Assembly: GCF_901933205.1 (NCBI RefSeq)
Contig: NC_044590.1
Span: forward strand, 3,301,501-3,365,500
Origin: Camarhynchus parvulus
Taxonomy: Eukaryota; Chordata; Aves; Passeriformes; Thraupidae
Reading direction: 5' to 3'
Length of the DNA stretch: 64,000 nucleotides
A program made the position numbers and the translations under genes. Below, in pieces: positions 26,273 to 42,070 of this stretch. Each line of letters begins with the position of its first letter. The first letter of the stretch is position 1. Under the pieces are notes generated by a model. That model did not search any database and was not told the origin of the DNA. It saw only the letters and a list, made by a program, of their open reading frames with translations.

Positions 26273-27870
26273 CCTTGGTCCCTTTTGCCTGCCAGAATTG
26301 TGAATTTATAAACTCCCTCACTGGAGGGAAGGAAAACCAGGAAACTGAAACTCCATTTTTCTTTCAAATGAATATTCATGGCAAATGTTAGGAGGTACTT
26401 GCTCTGCTCTGTAATAATATACATGTCCATTTATGAGATGGTCCAGACAGAACAGAGGATTAGGAATACAGAATTTAATGCTAAATTTGAAAAGGCAGCA
26501 CAGGAACTTCAGCTCCCAAAATAACCTCTGAAAGTTTTGCTTTATTTCACACTGTCGGCCAGGATTCTCCTTACAGCACCACAATATTCATAATAAAGAA
26601 ATAAATTAAATCCACCCCTTCCTGTATGGCTCACAACACAGCACTGTGCATGCTCAGCACATGTGTAGTTTTGATAAAGAGACATTATCGAGCCTGAAAT
26701 CATTTTAAATAAAACAAATAATGTGGCTGCCCAGCACTTCCTCTGGAAGTATTTCCTTGGACAAATCTTCCTTAACTCTCACATGCATGGGGTTAGTATA
26801 CATATCCTTCAGGAGCCCCAGTTCATAGAGAGGATGTTCCAGGCTCACTGTACAGCTGTGTATTTTATGTATAGGCTGTGAAGTGCAGCCCCACAGGAGC
26901 GGGGGGGATTTGCCTTTTGGGACAGCCAGGGCTGGGGGAATCCAGCATCTTCCAGGTGCCCTGTGGCACAGGGCTGGAGGGGACAGAGTCCCTGGCTGTC
27001 ACCCCAGGGCTGGGGCTGAGGGCAGGGTGGGTTGCCAGCCCCTCTTGTGTTTTGTGGGGCTGCAGAGGTGGTGGCAGCAGGCTCAAAGCCATCAGATCCC
27101 TGCTCTTTGCAGCATCCATGGCTCCCTGGATGTTTCAAGGGCTTTCCATCAAACATGGGAGCGCTGATGTGGCAGTGATCCCGCTGAGCAAAAGGGAGGG
27201 GGCTCACCAAGGGCAATGGGAGATTTTGGGGAGCTCATTCTCTGGGGGTGACACCCGGGAATGGGGTCCAGAGGGAGCTCCTGGCCCCGAGCTCTGGGGG
27301 CTCAGCCCTGCTCATTCTCTGTTTGCACAGCAGAGATGGAGCTGTAAAAAGCCGATTGCTTCAGAAGGGAATAGGTCACAGTTAGACAAGGGAGCAATGG
27401 AAAAACAAATTCGTTATTGTAACACCAGAGAGCATAAAGCAAACTGGGAGTGACCTGTGGAAGAACACAGCACCGGGTTTCTGTCCTGGCGGGTGCTTCA
27501 TGGTGGGCAAAGAAAGACTGAGAAGTGTGCAGGCTTTTTTTTTTTCCCCTGTTTTCAAAATAAAAAGTATCTTTGTCTGGTACTTTGAATGTAGCAAGCA
27601 TGCTGGTTCTAGCTTTTCCTGATTTTGCTGGAGGGCCTGTGGGAGAAGGACTTGACAGAGTACTAGCAGCTTTCTCACCATTTTCTTTTAAGAAAAACAG
27701 CATTAAGATTTTGAATAGAGCCTATCTTTTTTTCCTTTTTTTGTCATGAAATGTTGCTAAATGTTGCTGAAAATGTCTGAGTTTAAGAGGTGTTAAGAAA
27801 AGGAAGACAGACTATTAAAAAAACTTGCTTCCTTTTTGAATAATTGTTTTATGATGAAACATGTATAGCA
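26273..27870. other. Gene-free upstream sequence with a GC-rich patch
   Basis: No exon recognised. A GC-rich, CpG-poor stretch at about 26880-27330 gives overlapping open frames of 94-191 codons on both strands. Their proline/glycine-rich composition is a by-product of GC content. A 10-bp tandem pair, AAATGTTGCT, lies near 27750-27769. Confidence 0.5.
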
Positions 27871-27884
27871 GAAGGGCTTAAAGG

Positions 27885-28110
27885 TCACCAGTGAGACCAG
27901 GGCCCCTTGGTGCTCAGTGCTGTGCAGACATGTCGGAAGCAAACAGCTCACAACCTGTAAGAGAGAGGCAGATAAAAGATAGCTGGACAAAGAGGCACAA
28001 AAAAGGGAAGTGGCTCGTCCAAGGTCACCCACGGATCGGTGGCCGCGCTGGGCTGAACCATCTGCAGTAGATCAGGTCTCCTGGATCCTGTTCCCCTGTT
28101 TGATCCCCGT
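27885..28110 (+). mobile_element. Ancient amniote MIR-like SINE, decayed
   Basis: The order of diagnostic segments matches an old amniote SINE of the MIR/CORE type as I remember it. A GGGCCCC segment is followed by GTGCTCAGTGCTGTGCAGACA (about 27900-27930). Then come a decayed counterpart of the segment usually reading AGAGCTTACAATCT (27943-27965), the AGAGGCACA segment (27989-27998), the core AAGTGGCTCGTCCAAGGTCACCC (about 28008-28030), and the 3' part with GCTGGGCTGAACC and AGGTCTCCTG (28048-28083). It is heavily diverged, has no visible target-site duplication and is certainly immobile. The exact family name is uncertain without a repeat library. Confidence 0.75.
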
Positions 28111-28119
28111 GCTCCTCTT

Positions 28120-31100
28120 GTCTCCATTCACAGTTTGTGAGTGTTCAGACAGGTCTGATCATCCCCCGGCTGCATCCACAGGAGGGGATAATCCTTCACC
28201 TCTGCTGGTTTTACTGTGGCAGAGGCAAAATCCAGTGTTGGACCACAGGTTCTGACGCAGCTCCTGCCTGCTTCCCACAGCCCTGGCCATGGATGTCTTT
28301 CCTGGCTTTGCCTGAGATAGAGCAACAAGGGAAACCTTTCATTGTGCACCTAAAGCCTTGGAGACAATCAGTTGGTTCATATACATTTCTAAAATCTAAC
28401 AGACATAAAAAAACCCCTAACCACCAAAAAGACTTTTTCACTGCAAAAAGGGTCTAAATTCTGCAACTGCCCTGGGGCGTGTGGGGCACTCTAATTTAAC
28501 ATCAAGGCACTTAAGACGTAATGGTGCTGTTAGTTTGCCAGACAGACAGATTCTTCCAGGAAAAACAGGGTACAAAAGACCCCTATTCTATAACTGTGTC
28601 AGTATGTAATCTTAGGACCTAGACTTAACTTTTTTCATCTAAAGAAAAAGATGGGAGAAAATACCCTTTTTCAAAAGGAATACTTTTAGGCCTTTAGCAA
28701 TGCAGGGACAGAGTAGCAAAATCACAGCCCTGTTTTCCTTGCAGATCGTCTCTAATAGCTCCTGGTATTGAGAGTATTGTGGTTTGCTAGCACTTAAATG
28801 TAAAGTTATTTTGAGCATGACAGCCTGGACGTCATCTTATTTTAAAAAAACGTTAAAGAAGGAGAGGAATGTTTACAGCGCATTAAAACCTGTGTGACAA
28901 CTTAGCAAGAACTATTTTAACAATCCTCTTATTCTCTTTCCTGTTATTCACCATAAAATGAGAATGCAGTGTCAGTAATAAATAATATTGGTATGGAGGG
29001 ATGGCTCACCATGCTCCTGGAGTCAGGCTGGGTCAGCTCAGCCCCAGCTGCCCCCTTGCTCTGGTGGGAACTGTGCTGGGGAGGTGAAGGCAGAGCCTCC
29101 TCTCCTCAGCTGACCCTCAGGCACGAGAAAAGCTTGGGAGTTTCGTGCTTCTTTGCAGGAATTAACTACAACCAGTATTTAGAAAACAGCCTCTGCCACA
29201 ACTGCCTCCCTGGGCTTTGTGACCCAAACTTAACAAGGATTAAAGCAGAATATTTCTTTATATAAAAAAAGTTTGCAGTCAGGGGTAGGTCTGCAGTGAA
29301 TGTTGACAAATACTGAAACTAAATATGAGAAAAAATGTGTTCCAATTTTTTTTTTATCAACATTCCATATGTGTTATGTGGAGAGCTAGGATGTGCTGCT
29401 ACTTCTGTTACATAAGAGAGTTTTTTTCTTTTTTAATAAAGCGCAGTGCAGAATGCATGAGATGTGAGAAGGAATATCAAGAAAAATAAATACATGAAAA
29501 TAAGAAAAGCTACTAAGTGAAAAGCTCTTACTCAGGGTGTTATTTCCATAATTCTATGAGTTCCTTAAAGTCTCTTTTTAGTGTTTCTGAGGGAAAGCCT
29601 CGAAGTGAAAGGAGGGAGGCAAGGTTTTTTTTTTTTTCTTTGATTTAAAGGAAGATCTTGGTTAATTCTATTAGTAGACTTTGGGCTTGTTTTTATTTAA
29701 AAACAAAACAAAAATCCCTCTCAAGTTTAGAATTTCTGTATGGAAAAATTCTTCTTCTTTGCCAGAGAGGGAAGTATCTCCTTTTCATTCTGTTTGTTTT
29801 GGAGTATCTGTAGTTAAGTGTTTTGTGTTTGTTCTTTATTGAATACATTAGTGGTGCATTAATTCCTCCCTGACAATGCTCGTTTCACTCCTTCCCATCT
29901 GACAGACAAACTTGTCCCTTCACATGATGATCCTGCTTTGCCCTCCCTGGGTTTGATTAGTAATTTCCTACCTTGTTTACCTCTGAATGCTTTTTAAAGT
30001 GATTTTTGTTCTGGCCCCCACAAAGGAAAGAGATGAAAAAAAAAAAACCCACATTGAATTCTTGCTCCAATTCCAACCTGTTTGCTTTGGTTTTCCTTTT
30101 TAGATTATTGTTTTGCTTTAATTTGTTTGTTTCTCCTTTAAACGGGTTTGAGATTACTCAAGGGTTCCTTGTTCAGCAGGTCAAAGGGTAATTTGGAGAC
30201 TTTGAAACCGTCTCCCTTTTTATCACCACGTTTCGTTCTTCCCAGAGTCCAAAGGATTTTCAGGACGATAGCTCGATAGCTCGTGGAGGATGGCTCCATC
30301 TAAGGAAAACATGAGCAGCAGACCTGACTCACTGCAAGAAGCCATGGCAGTTTTTCTGAGATGAAAAATCCCCACTGATCTAAGTCTAAATCAGAACCTT
30401 AATTAATCCTTATCTGTAACTAAAAGATTAAGTTTATTGGGGATTAAATGCATTGAGGTTGATAGGTTTGATACTCAACGACCAGCCCAGGATGGAGACC
30501 CTAAATTTAACTAACTTCAAGTCAGAGAGGTACCCATACACAAAAATATACAGTGTGTGCTATTAAAAAATGTCCTTTAACTGAAAGAGTCAATCTGTTC
30601 CAGAGTTAATCCCTGCTTTTAAAGGAGGAAGGTCAGTTCCAACTGCTCAGCACTGTGGATTTGTAGGACAGCAAAATGAAGCATGGGGCAAGGTGGGGTC
30701 CTTAACAAAAATCCAGGTGTTGCTGTAAGAGCCATTTGTTTCATTTGTCCCCCAGGTTAATTGAGCTCTGTGTCCTTCCATGGAAAAGACTTGCTGAAAA
30801 TATGCTATTTCCTACAAACAGAATCAAAGGAAACTACAATTAGATCAGCACTGTCACTTTTACTTGTTGAGCTACAAACGTTGTCCCATGTGCTGTGTCT
30901 CCTGAGCCGTGCTAGGAACTGGAGCACAGAATATTCCAGAGGCCAGGAAGGCTGACAGCCTCCTCAGGGGCTGCAGTGCCATTTCAGCCCAGCTGCTAAG
31001 GGATGCTGGAGCGAGATGTCTCTGTGTCTTCTCTTCCAAACGAGCACTTCGGCTTGGTCACAGCTCCACCCCCACAGTTCACAGCCAAAAGTTGACAAGG

Positions 31101-34100
31101 TCACATCCACTGTGGACAGTGAGAGCCCATAAGGAACTGCACAACTGTCCCATCTGAAAATCAGTTAACCATTTCTTCTTTGCTGGAGACACCCAAATGC
31201 TCAGTGCCTTCAACTCACTAACAAATGTGAATTATTTGCAATAGGAAATAAGGGTGTTTGTCACCCGGAGGGTTTGGGAGGAAGCTGTGGGGTAAGAGGG
31301 CATCTGATCTGGGTCTCATAACCAGCTTTAAATCCAAAGAGCAACTTCAATGAATTCAGAGCCTGACTCTGGTCAATTTCGAATAAAACTGATGCAACAT
31401 CAGAACTGTAAGCAGAAAGTTTTATCCATTTAGTTAAAATGATAAAAGAACAGAACAACATGAAATACGTGTCTGAAAAGCCTTTTTTCAATAGGCTCAG
31501 CATCTACTCTGTTAAGGCAATCGTTTCTTCAAAACCAAGTCTGGCATCTACATTTCCAGCCAATGTTTGTGAATTTTACAGCAATATTTATTTGTCTTTT
31601 ACTTGTACAATTGTGAATATCCTCATGTACAAGAAGGGAGACTACAACAAGGAAAATGCATTGAAATACATGTAACAGTCTGTCAAATATAAAGTAAATA
31701 TATTTAAAATAGGAAAAAGATAGTATTTTTCTTGAGGTCCTCTTGAGTGATTTTATCAGCAGGTGTTACATGTAAATCTTAAAAGGAGAGAAGTTCATGT
31801 GTTTAGGGTGGGGGAAGCATAAAAGATGTGAACTTTTCAACAAGTTCTCTCTCCTACTGCTACTGATAGTCTGCTTCTACTTTATATCTAAATCTTTTTA
31901 TCCATTTTTAAATCAAGGTAATATGGCTGTCCCAGCTGGGAAGAGTAAACTAAGTTATGCACTTTGATAGGACTGCTCAACTGAATAAAGTTCAGGTTTA
32001 TTTACAGGATTAGGATATTGTTACAAATCCTTCTTTCATTTTAGGCACCAGAGTATATTTTGGGGCAAAAGCTGTGGAGGGAAAGTAGAGAAAATAATTG
32101 TAATAAAATTCCTCTTTCAAAAAAAACCAACCAAACAAACAAACAAAAAAACCAAAATTAAGAGACCTGATGATTTTCAGTAGGATGTAATAGAAATTAG
32201 GTCAATAGGACTAAAAATCCGTTAACTAAAGAATCAAGTGGACTGAAATGGATTATAGATAGAAGGAACTTTTATACACCCTCCTTTTCTCCCAAATATT
32301 CCACTGAAATATTACTGCTTTTAATTATCCTGCTACCTCTCCTTGTGAGATCTTTTCTGGTGTGAGAAGTGAAAACAGGAGAATATTGTTTCATGCTGCC
32401 AAACCCCCCATTCTCTTTGTGAAATCCTTGCCCTGAGATGTATGCTGGTGCATCAAAATCTTTGCATTTCATTTAGACTGAAAAATAAAAAACAACAGCC
32501 TCTATTCTACTCAAAGTGTTATATTCAAGCACAGAAGGAATGTCAATGAATCTGAATTCAATCTGTAAGTGTGCAATGCTCACAGTCTTCTGTGTGTAAC
32601 CTTGTATTTCCCTTTAATTTAAATACTGCAGGATTGAGTCAATAGCCATAAGTCTTCTGATGTCCTTTTACAGCCATTTCCACGTTCTTGTTACTTTACC
32701 TTTTTGGAAAACATTTTCATTTAACGTGCAGCAGTGTCCTTTAACACCCTATTTTCAAGCCTCAAATAGACTTTTATCGCAGAGGCACTATGCCCATGCA
32801 TGTAGTTATTTTATCTTTGCATTATTTGTTCCCAAGGCTGCAGGTTCTTCAGAAGTGAGATTGAATTTTATGGTGAGTCAGGGGTCAGATTGTGCCTGCA
32901 CTTACCCTTCTGATGGCAGGAGTCTCGTGAAACTCAAGTTCACGGATTTTTACAAGATGGAAGCTAATGGAACTAGTTCCAATAAGAAACACGATTTATT
33001 CCAAAGACACATTAGCAGCCTTATGTTATTTAAACAAATAAAAAAGAGTGAGAACAGCTAATGTGTTGGTATGCTCACTCTTTGAACGATGGGCTCCTAA
33101 TCAGGACAGCTCTGAAAAAACTGGCAGTTGACTGGGTTTGTGAAGTGCAGGTGGTGCCTGATGTCCTGAGTCCTGTCAGATTTCAGGAAGACAAAAACAA
33201 TCTGTAATTGCTGATAGGTTACACAATGTGGGAGTTTTCTTTTTGTTTCATGTAGCTTTTGACACTTTCACACTTTAGTAACACTTGTAATACAAGGAGC
33301 TAATTCTTAATTCTGTTGTAAGTAACTGGGAGCTTTGTGAACTAGCTGAGTGTTTTTCCTTTCAGCTACCTCATGCTCTGCTCAGCCTAAAGACAGAGGC
33401 ACAAGGTTCCTACAGCAGGAGGGCAGTGGTTCCTGGAGGAGTTTAACGTCATAGAGCCTGTCCTGGTTTCTCTTTGGGAAGGGATGGGTGTGCACAAGAG
33501 CATCCACACAGCCGTGACTTCTTGTCCGTGGATGCTTTGGTATATTTACCCATCCCATTTGCCTGTACAGACACCATTCACTGAGATTTTAGCCTTTTGT
33601 ATATTTCCAACAATTACTTCTATCTCGTTTGTGTATTTCTTCTTGTTTGGAGCTTGAGATGGCCTCCCTTCCTCGCAGCTGGGACCCGCAGGGAAGCAAA
33701 GCCTCGAGGCTGGGGCAGATTTTACCCCGTGTGAGGTGGCAGGTACTGGCACTTCTGCAGTCTCTTCGTACTTGAAACCATAAAAAAAAGTATGAGGTTC
33801 TCTAATTTTCAGTCCAAATTCTGCTTTTCTGAGTCCTTTATGCCTTGTAAACTCCACAGTTAAAATATATTTTAATATTGTGTATTACATGAAAACTATA
33901 CCAATAAATAACCTATAAAAATACAAGGATTTATTGTCATATTTTCTTCAGATGAATCTGGGCATTGCTGAGCCAAGTTTCTGTAAGATGTATTAAAACT
34001 GATCTTAGCCAAAAATAAGACCTAGAGAGTCCAGTAAGAGTCTCTCCAGTGCATTTAAAAATAGTGACTGTGATGTTCCCTGTTTCTCTTGAGGTCCCCC

Positions 34101-34740
34101 CCCTCTTTCAGCAAGGGCAGCTCAACAGATGTATTTGATGACATTAGCTGTGACCTCCTAGTTGTTTGCTCTATTCACATAATTATTTTACTGTGGGTGT
34201 TTCTAAATATAGTAACTGGATTATGTAAGAAGGTGTGTTTGTGGGAACAATGTGGTAGATAATCGAATTTTGCAAATGAGGGTAAATAATATTTGTATAG
34301 TAAAGGACATTTCACTAACTCATGTGTGGGGGTGTGTGCATAGTGAAAAACTACCTGTGTATTTTAGGGATCGGGGTTATACAAAGAGCAAAGCACCAAC
34401 CTTTGTTTTCCAGCTGTAACTGATCAGTTGTGTAATTTTTGCAATGAGGTTTTCAAAACATATTTTAGAGAAGAAAATGGAGCTAGACAGGGTAGAAGCA
34501 AGTGGGTGCATCCAGCGGTTCTCTGCTGGTACAGAGAGCATCCTCTCATCCCTTGAGCCACAAGGATGGACAGGGACAGGGAAGGGATGGACTCCAGCGA
34601 ATCGCGGGGTGCGAGCAAGCATCCACCCAAAAAAACCAGACACAAAAACCCTTCAGCACCACAACTCCCACATTAATTATTTCCAAGCGTAACACAAGGA
34701 GTCGCGGGGCACGACTCCCTTACAATTTACTCAGCCTCCT
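28120..34740. other. Gene-free upstream sequence
   Basis: Mostly AT-rich sequence with no exon, RNA gene or promoter that I can support. It includes a T13 run (29625-29637), an AAAC-type simple repeat (32119-32157) and an 8-bp CpG-containing tandem pair, CGATAGCT (30266-30281). From about 34500 GC content rises toward the GNAS CpG island. Confidence 0.55.
32119..32157 (+). repeat. AAAC-type simple repeat
   Basis: Imperfect run of CAAA/ACCA units between two A runs. Simple sequence. Confidence 0.85.
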
Positions 34741-34973
34741 GTGAACTGCCAGCCCAGCTCCGGGCGCCTCCATCCCGCGGGGCGGGGGTCGGGCGGTGCC
34801 CCGGGACCGAGGCACCGGGGCGGCCCCCGAGCGGCGGCGGGGCCGGTTCGAAGAGGGCGCCGGCGGCGGCGCGGGGTGACGCGGGCATCATGTGAGCGGC
34901 CCCGCTCGCTCCCAGCGTGCAGTGTGGGCCCGCTCGCCCCACCCCGCGCTCCGCCGCCGCGGAGCCGCTCAAT

Positions 34974-35033
34974 AGGGGAAGGGAGGGAAAAAAAAAAAGG
35001 GGGGGAGAGAAAAAAAAAAAGGAGAAAAAAAAA
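34974..35033 (+). repeat. 60-nt uninterrupted purine tract
   Basis: Sixty consecutive A/G residues on the + strand arranged as alternating G runs and A runs. It lies inside the GNAS CpG island about 0.9 kb before the start codon. Tracts like this can form triplex DNA and are often unstable; whether this one does is unknown. Confidence 0.95.
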
Positions 35034-35473
35034 TGCGGGAGAGAGCAGGAAAAATAAGACGGGGAAAAATCCGCCCGTGAGGGGACAGGTTCTGCTCGTG
35101 GCACAGAGCAAACGGGCTTGCCTTTTTTTTCCTTGCTGCCTTTTTTTTTTTTTTTAACACACACATTATATTTTGTATTTTCTTCTCGCCGAGAGGATTC
35201 AGCCGCCTGGAAAGCGCATGTGAAAAGAGCAGCAGCAAGGAGAGGGGAGGAAAAAAAAGGGGGGGGTTTGGCTTGGACCCCCCCGCCCCAGTGCGGGAGG
35301 AAGGACCCGCGGCGGCCGGAGGGCGAGGAGCTGCGGCGGCCGGCGAGGGAAGGGACCGGGGCTGCGTGACCCCCGCGGCGCGGGGGGAGAGGCGAGGAAG
35401 AGACGTTTCCCGATCCTCCCCGCCGAGGATTTAGGGAGGTTTCCGCGCCTGGAGCCCGTGCCTTTGGATCTAA

Positions 35474-39692
<4,219 letters not shown>

Positions 39693-39765
39693 GTGCTGGT
39701 GAATCCGGTAAAAGCACAATAGTCAAGCAGATGAGGATCCTGCACGTGAATGGATTTAATGCTGA
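39693..39765 (+). CDS. GNAS: GNAS exon 2, P-loop and alpha-1 helix (residues 47-70)
   Basis: 73 nt encode the rest of Gly47 followed by [23 protein letters not shown] and two bases of the next codon. With exon 1 this completes GAGESGKST (residues 47-55), the P-loop that binds the GTP phosphates. Lys53 contacts phosphate and Ser54 coordinates magnesium in this family. The following helix leads into linker 1 before the helical domain. The exon ends in phase 2 at a perfect donor, GTAAGT (39766-39771), and its length equals the human exon. Residue 70 is Ala here, where the mammalian protein I recall has Gly; the next residue depends on whether the alternatively spliced exon 3 is used. The frame is intact and there is no sign of a pseudogene. 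Confidence 0.97.
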
Positions 39766-40921
39766 GTAAGTGCATTTGCTTTTTCACTTTACATTGTACC
39801 TTCCTCCTTTGTGCTGCAGTCAGTGCTCCTGGTTTATATCTTGTGTATTTTCCTCCTGCTGCTGTTTCACTCTCTCTAGAATTTGGATGTGTATTTTTAG
39901 ATGAGATTAATAGACATTAACCTGAAGAAGTCAATCATAAGTAAGATCTAGCAGTATGAAATTACTTATATCAAGGCAGAGCTGATTTGATTAAGTTTTG
40001 AATTTTGTGGGTTTGTTAATTGCAGTTTCTTTCACAACATGGCTGACATTGATTTACCTCAGCTATAGTACATTGGTTCATATTGCTGTAAACATGCCTT
40101 GTGTCAGTGAGCACAATTTTCTTTATTTGGAGCAAGTAAGGCTTTATTTTCTGTGTTCTCACAGAATGAAATCGTACTCTGAATTTTGGGGATTTTGTTG
40201 TGTTTGCTTGCCCAGATGTTTGTGTTAAATTATCTTTCTAAAAGTTTTTATTTTTTGCATCAAATATCTGTTATTTGGCAGTATTGAAGAGGACAATGGC
40301 ATTAAGAGAGGGAAAATTAATATCTTCTTGTTTGTCTGAGGAAAATTTTTGTTTCCTAACTGTTTGACTAACTTTGCTAGAGAGTAGGAAGAGATTCTTC
40401 TGCATGTTAATTTATGCTTGCAGTTGTGTGTGTATGTGTGTATACCGAAAGCTGCTAAATTAATACTAATTGAATCAAAGTGTTGAAATTTCAAAGCTTT
40501 TTTTTTTTGATTGTATTATTGGTTTTGTCATGCTTGTTTTTCAAACGTAACAGTTTCGTACTGCTGTCCTTTAGCTTTTAGTGGTATCATCTATTTTATT
40601 AATCCTCCATTTTTGGGAAGGTTAAGCTTTTATTAGCCTTCCAGTAGTTAATTCTTTAATAAGAATATCTGAGCTGAGAGTTTAGCCAAGGAGTCTGGAC
40701 AGTACTTCTTCCTAATCAGCAAATGATAGCTCAGATAAGGCACACAGTCTTTTGGATGAAAGTTCAGACTGATTCATAAGAAATACATCATGTGCTACGT
40801 GTTTTTAGCTCCTCTTTATAAGGAATATTTTCTATTTCCAAAATAACTTTCTCATAAGTGCCTAGTGCTGTATCCTGTTACTGCTGAGCTGTCTCTGTCA
40901 TTTGGGCTGCTGCAGAGACCT

Positions 40922-40957
40922 CTTAAAAGACTTGTGTGACTTAAAAGACTTGCATGA
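40922..40957 (+). repeat. 18-bp tandem duplication
   Basis: CTTAAAAGACTTGTGTGA and CTTAAAAGACTTGCATGA lie head to tail, differing at two bases. Likely a local replication-slippage duplication. Confidence 0.9.
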
Positions 40958-42007
40958 GTTGGCTTGGTTGAGTAGGTATCAATACTGGGTGCTGAGTAAA
41001 AAGTTCATAAATGAAAGTGGAAGTGGATCCCTGGTACCTTTGAAAGTGTCAATCCATTTAAGCAACAGGGTTTTTCTAAGCTTTTAAGCATGTGGATTCT
41101 CTTAAAGGGTAGCAGTGCTGTGTAATGGATGGTGTATGATGTGGGCAGGTAATCCCAACCCTGCAAGCTGCACGCCCAAATCTGTGTGGAACTGGGAGCC
41201 CAGAGAGCTGTGCAGAGCTGGTGGGGACTGGGACACACTGGGATTTGCAGCAGCAGGGGCTTCCTCTGGTGCCTCCCTGTGCACTGGAGCTTTGGGCAGA
41301 GCTGAGCCTGCAGCTGGAATCCAGGACAACATGGCAAATTTGGCCTCAGGAGGCTCTGCTGGCTTCTGCCTGCTCAGAGCAGGGGATTTGAGTTACGGGG
41401 CAGGGCTGTGCCAGCACAGCTGCTGCCAGTCACGGGGCACAGCCCGGCCACGCGGGGTGGCACCGGGGCTGTCCCCCCAGGGCATTCTGTCCCTTGTGCT
41501 TGTCCTTTGGGTAGTGCGGGTAATACCTGTTGGAACACTGAGCTGCATAAAAATTCAATGCTGAACTGTGGTATATTTCAAGTGTACAGGGAGTAAGTTA
41601 AAACGCATCATTTTTAGGGTTCTGCTGCCAAAAATAATCAGTAGATCATAACATGCACTTTACAGCAGGGAAAAGGCTGTTTTTCAGTGTTTTGAAATTC
41701 TTGCAAGTTACACATCTGTCCTTAAATAACTTATATTTTCTTCCAAATAACTAACTGCTCTCTGTGTTGTCTCGCTTTCCATTACCCTTTTTGCCTGATT
41801 CATTCCCCTTCTGCCCTGCTTACCTTGTGGAAAGATGATGTGGGATTCAGCTAATGAGAGAAATAGCATGGAGGTTTTTTTGGAAGGGTAGGAAGAGCAG
41901 AGCATTACTTCTCATCATGTCCTGATCAGTTGCTCTGGAACATAAACATGTTTGCATAAAACACACAGAAACCCCAGCTGATGTGATGAAGAGCAGGAGA
42001 GAGGTGG

Positions 42008-42070
42008 TGAAAATAGTAATATGCTGCAGATGATAATAATGAAAATAGTAATATGCTGAGATGATAAATT
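42008..42070 (+). repeat. 32-bp tandem duplication
   Basis: A unit beginning TGAAAATAGTAATATGCTG and continuing through GATGATAA occurs at 42008-42039 and again from 42040. The second copy has lost a CA after the GCTG. The near identity suggests a recent duplication. Confidence 0.9.

Noticed and set aside
26845..27453. Overlapping frames up to 191 codons on both strands
   Set aside because: GC-rich patch lacking CpG, splice sites or family similarity; frames on both strands are equally open.
34727..35164. 126-145 codon frames on both strands before exon 1
   Set aside because: Low-complexity Lys, Phe or Pro/Arg runs produced by the purine tract and GC-rich sequence.
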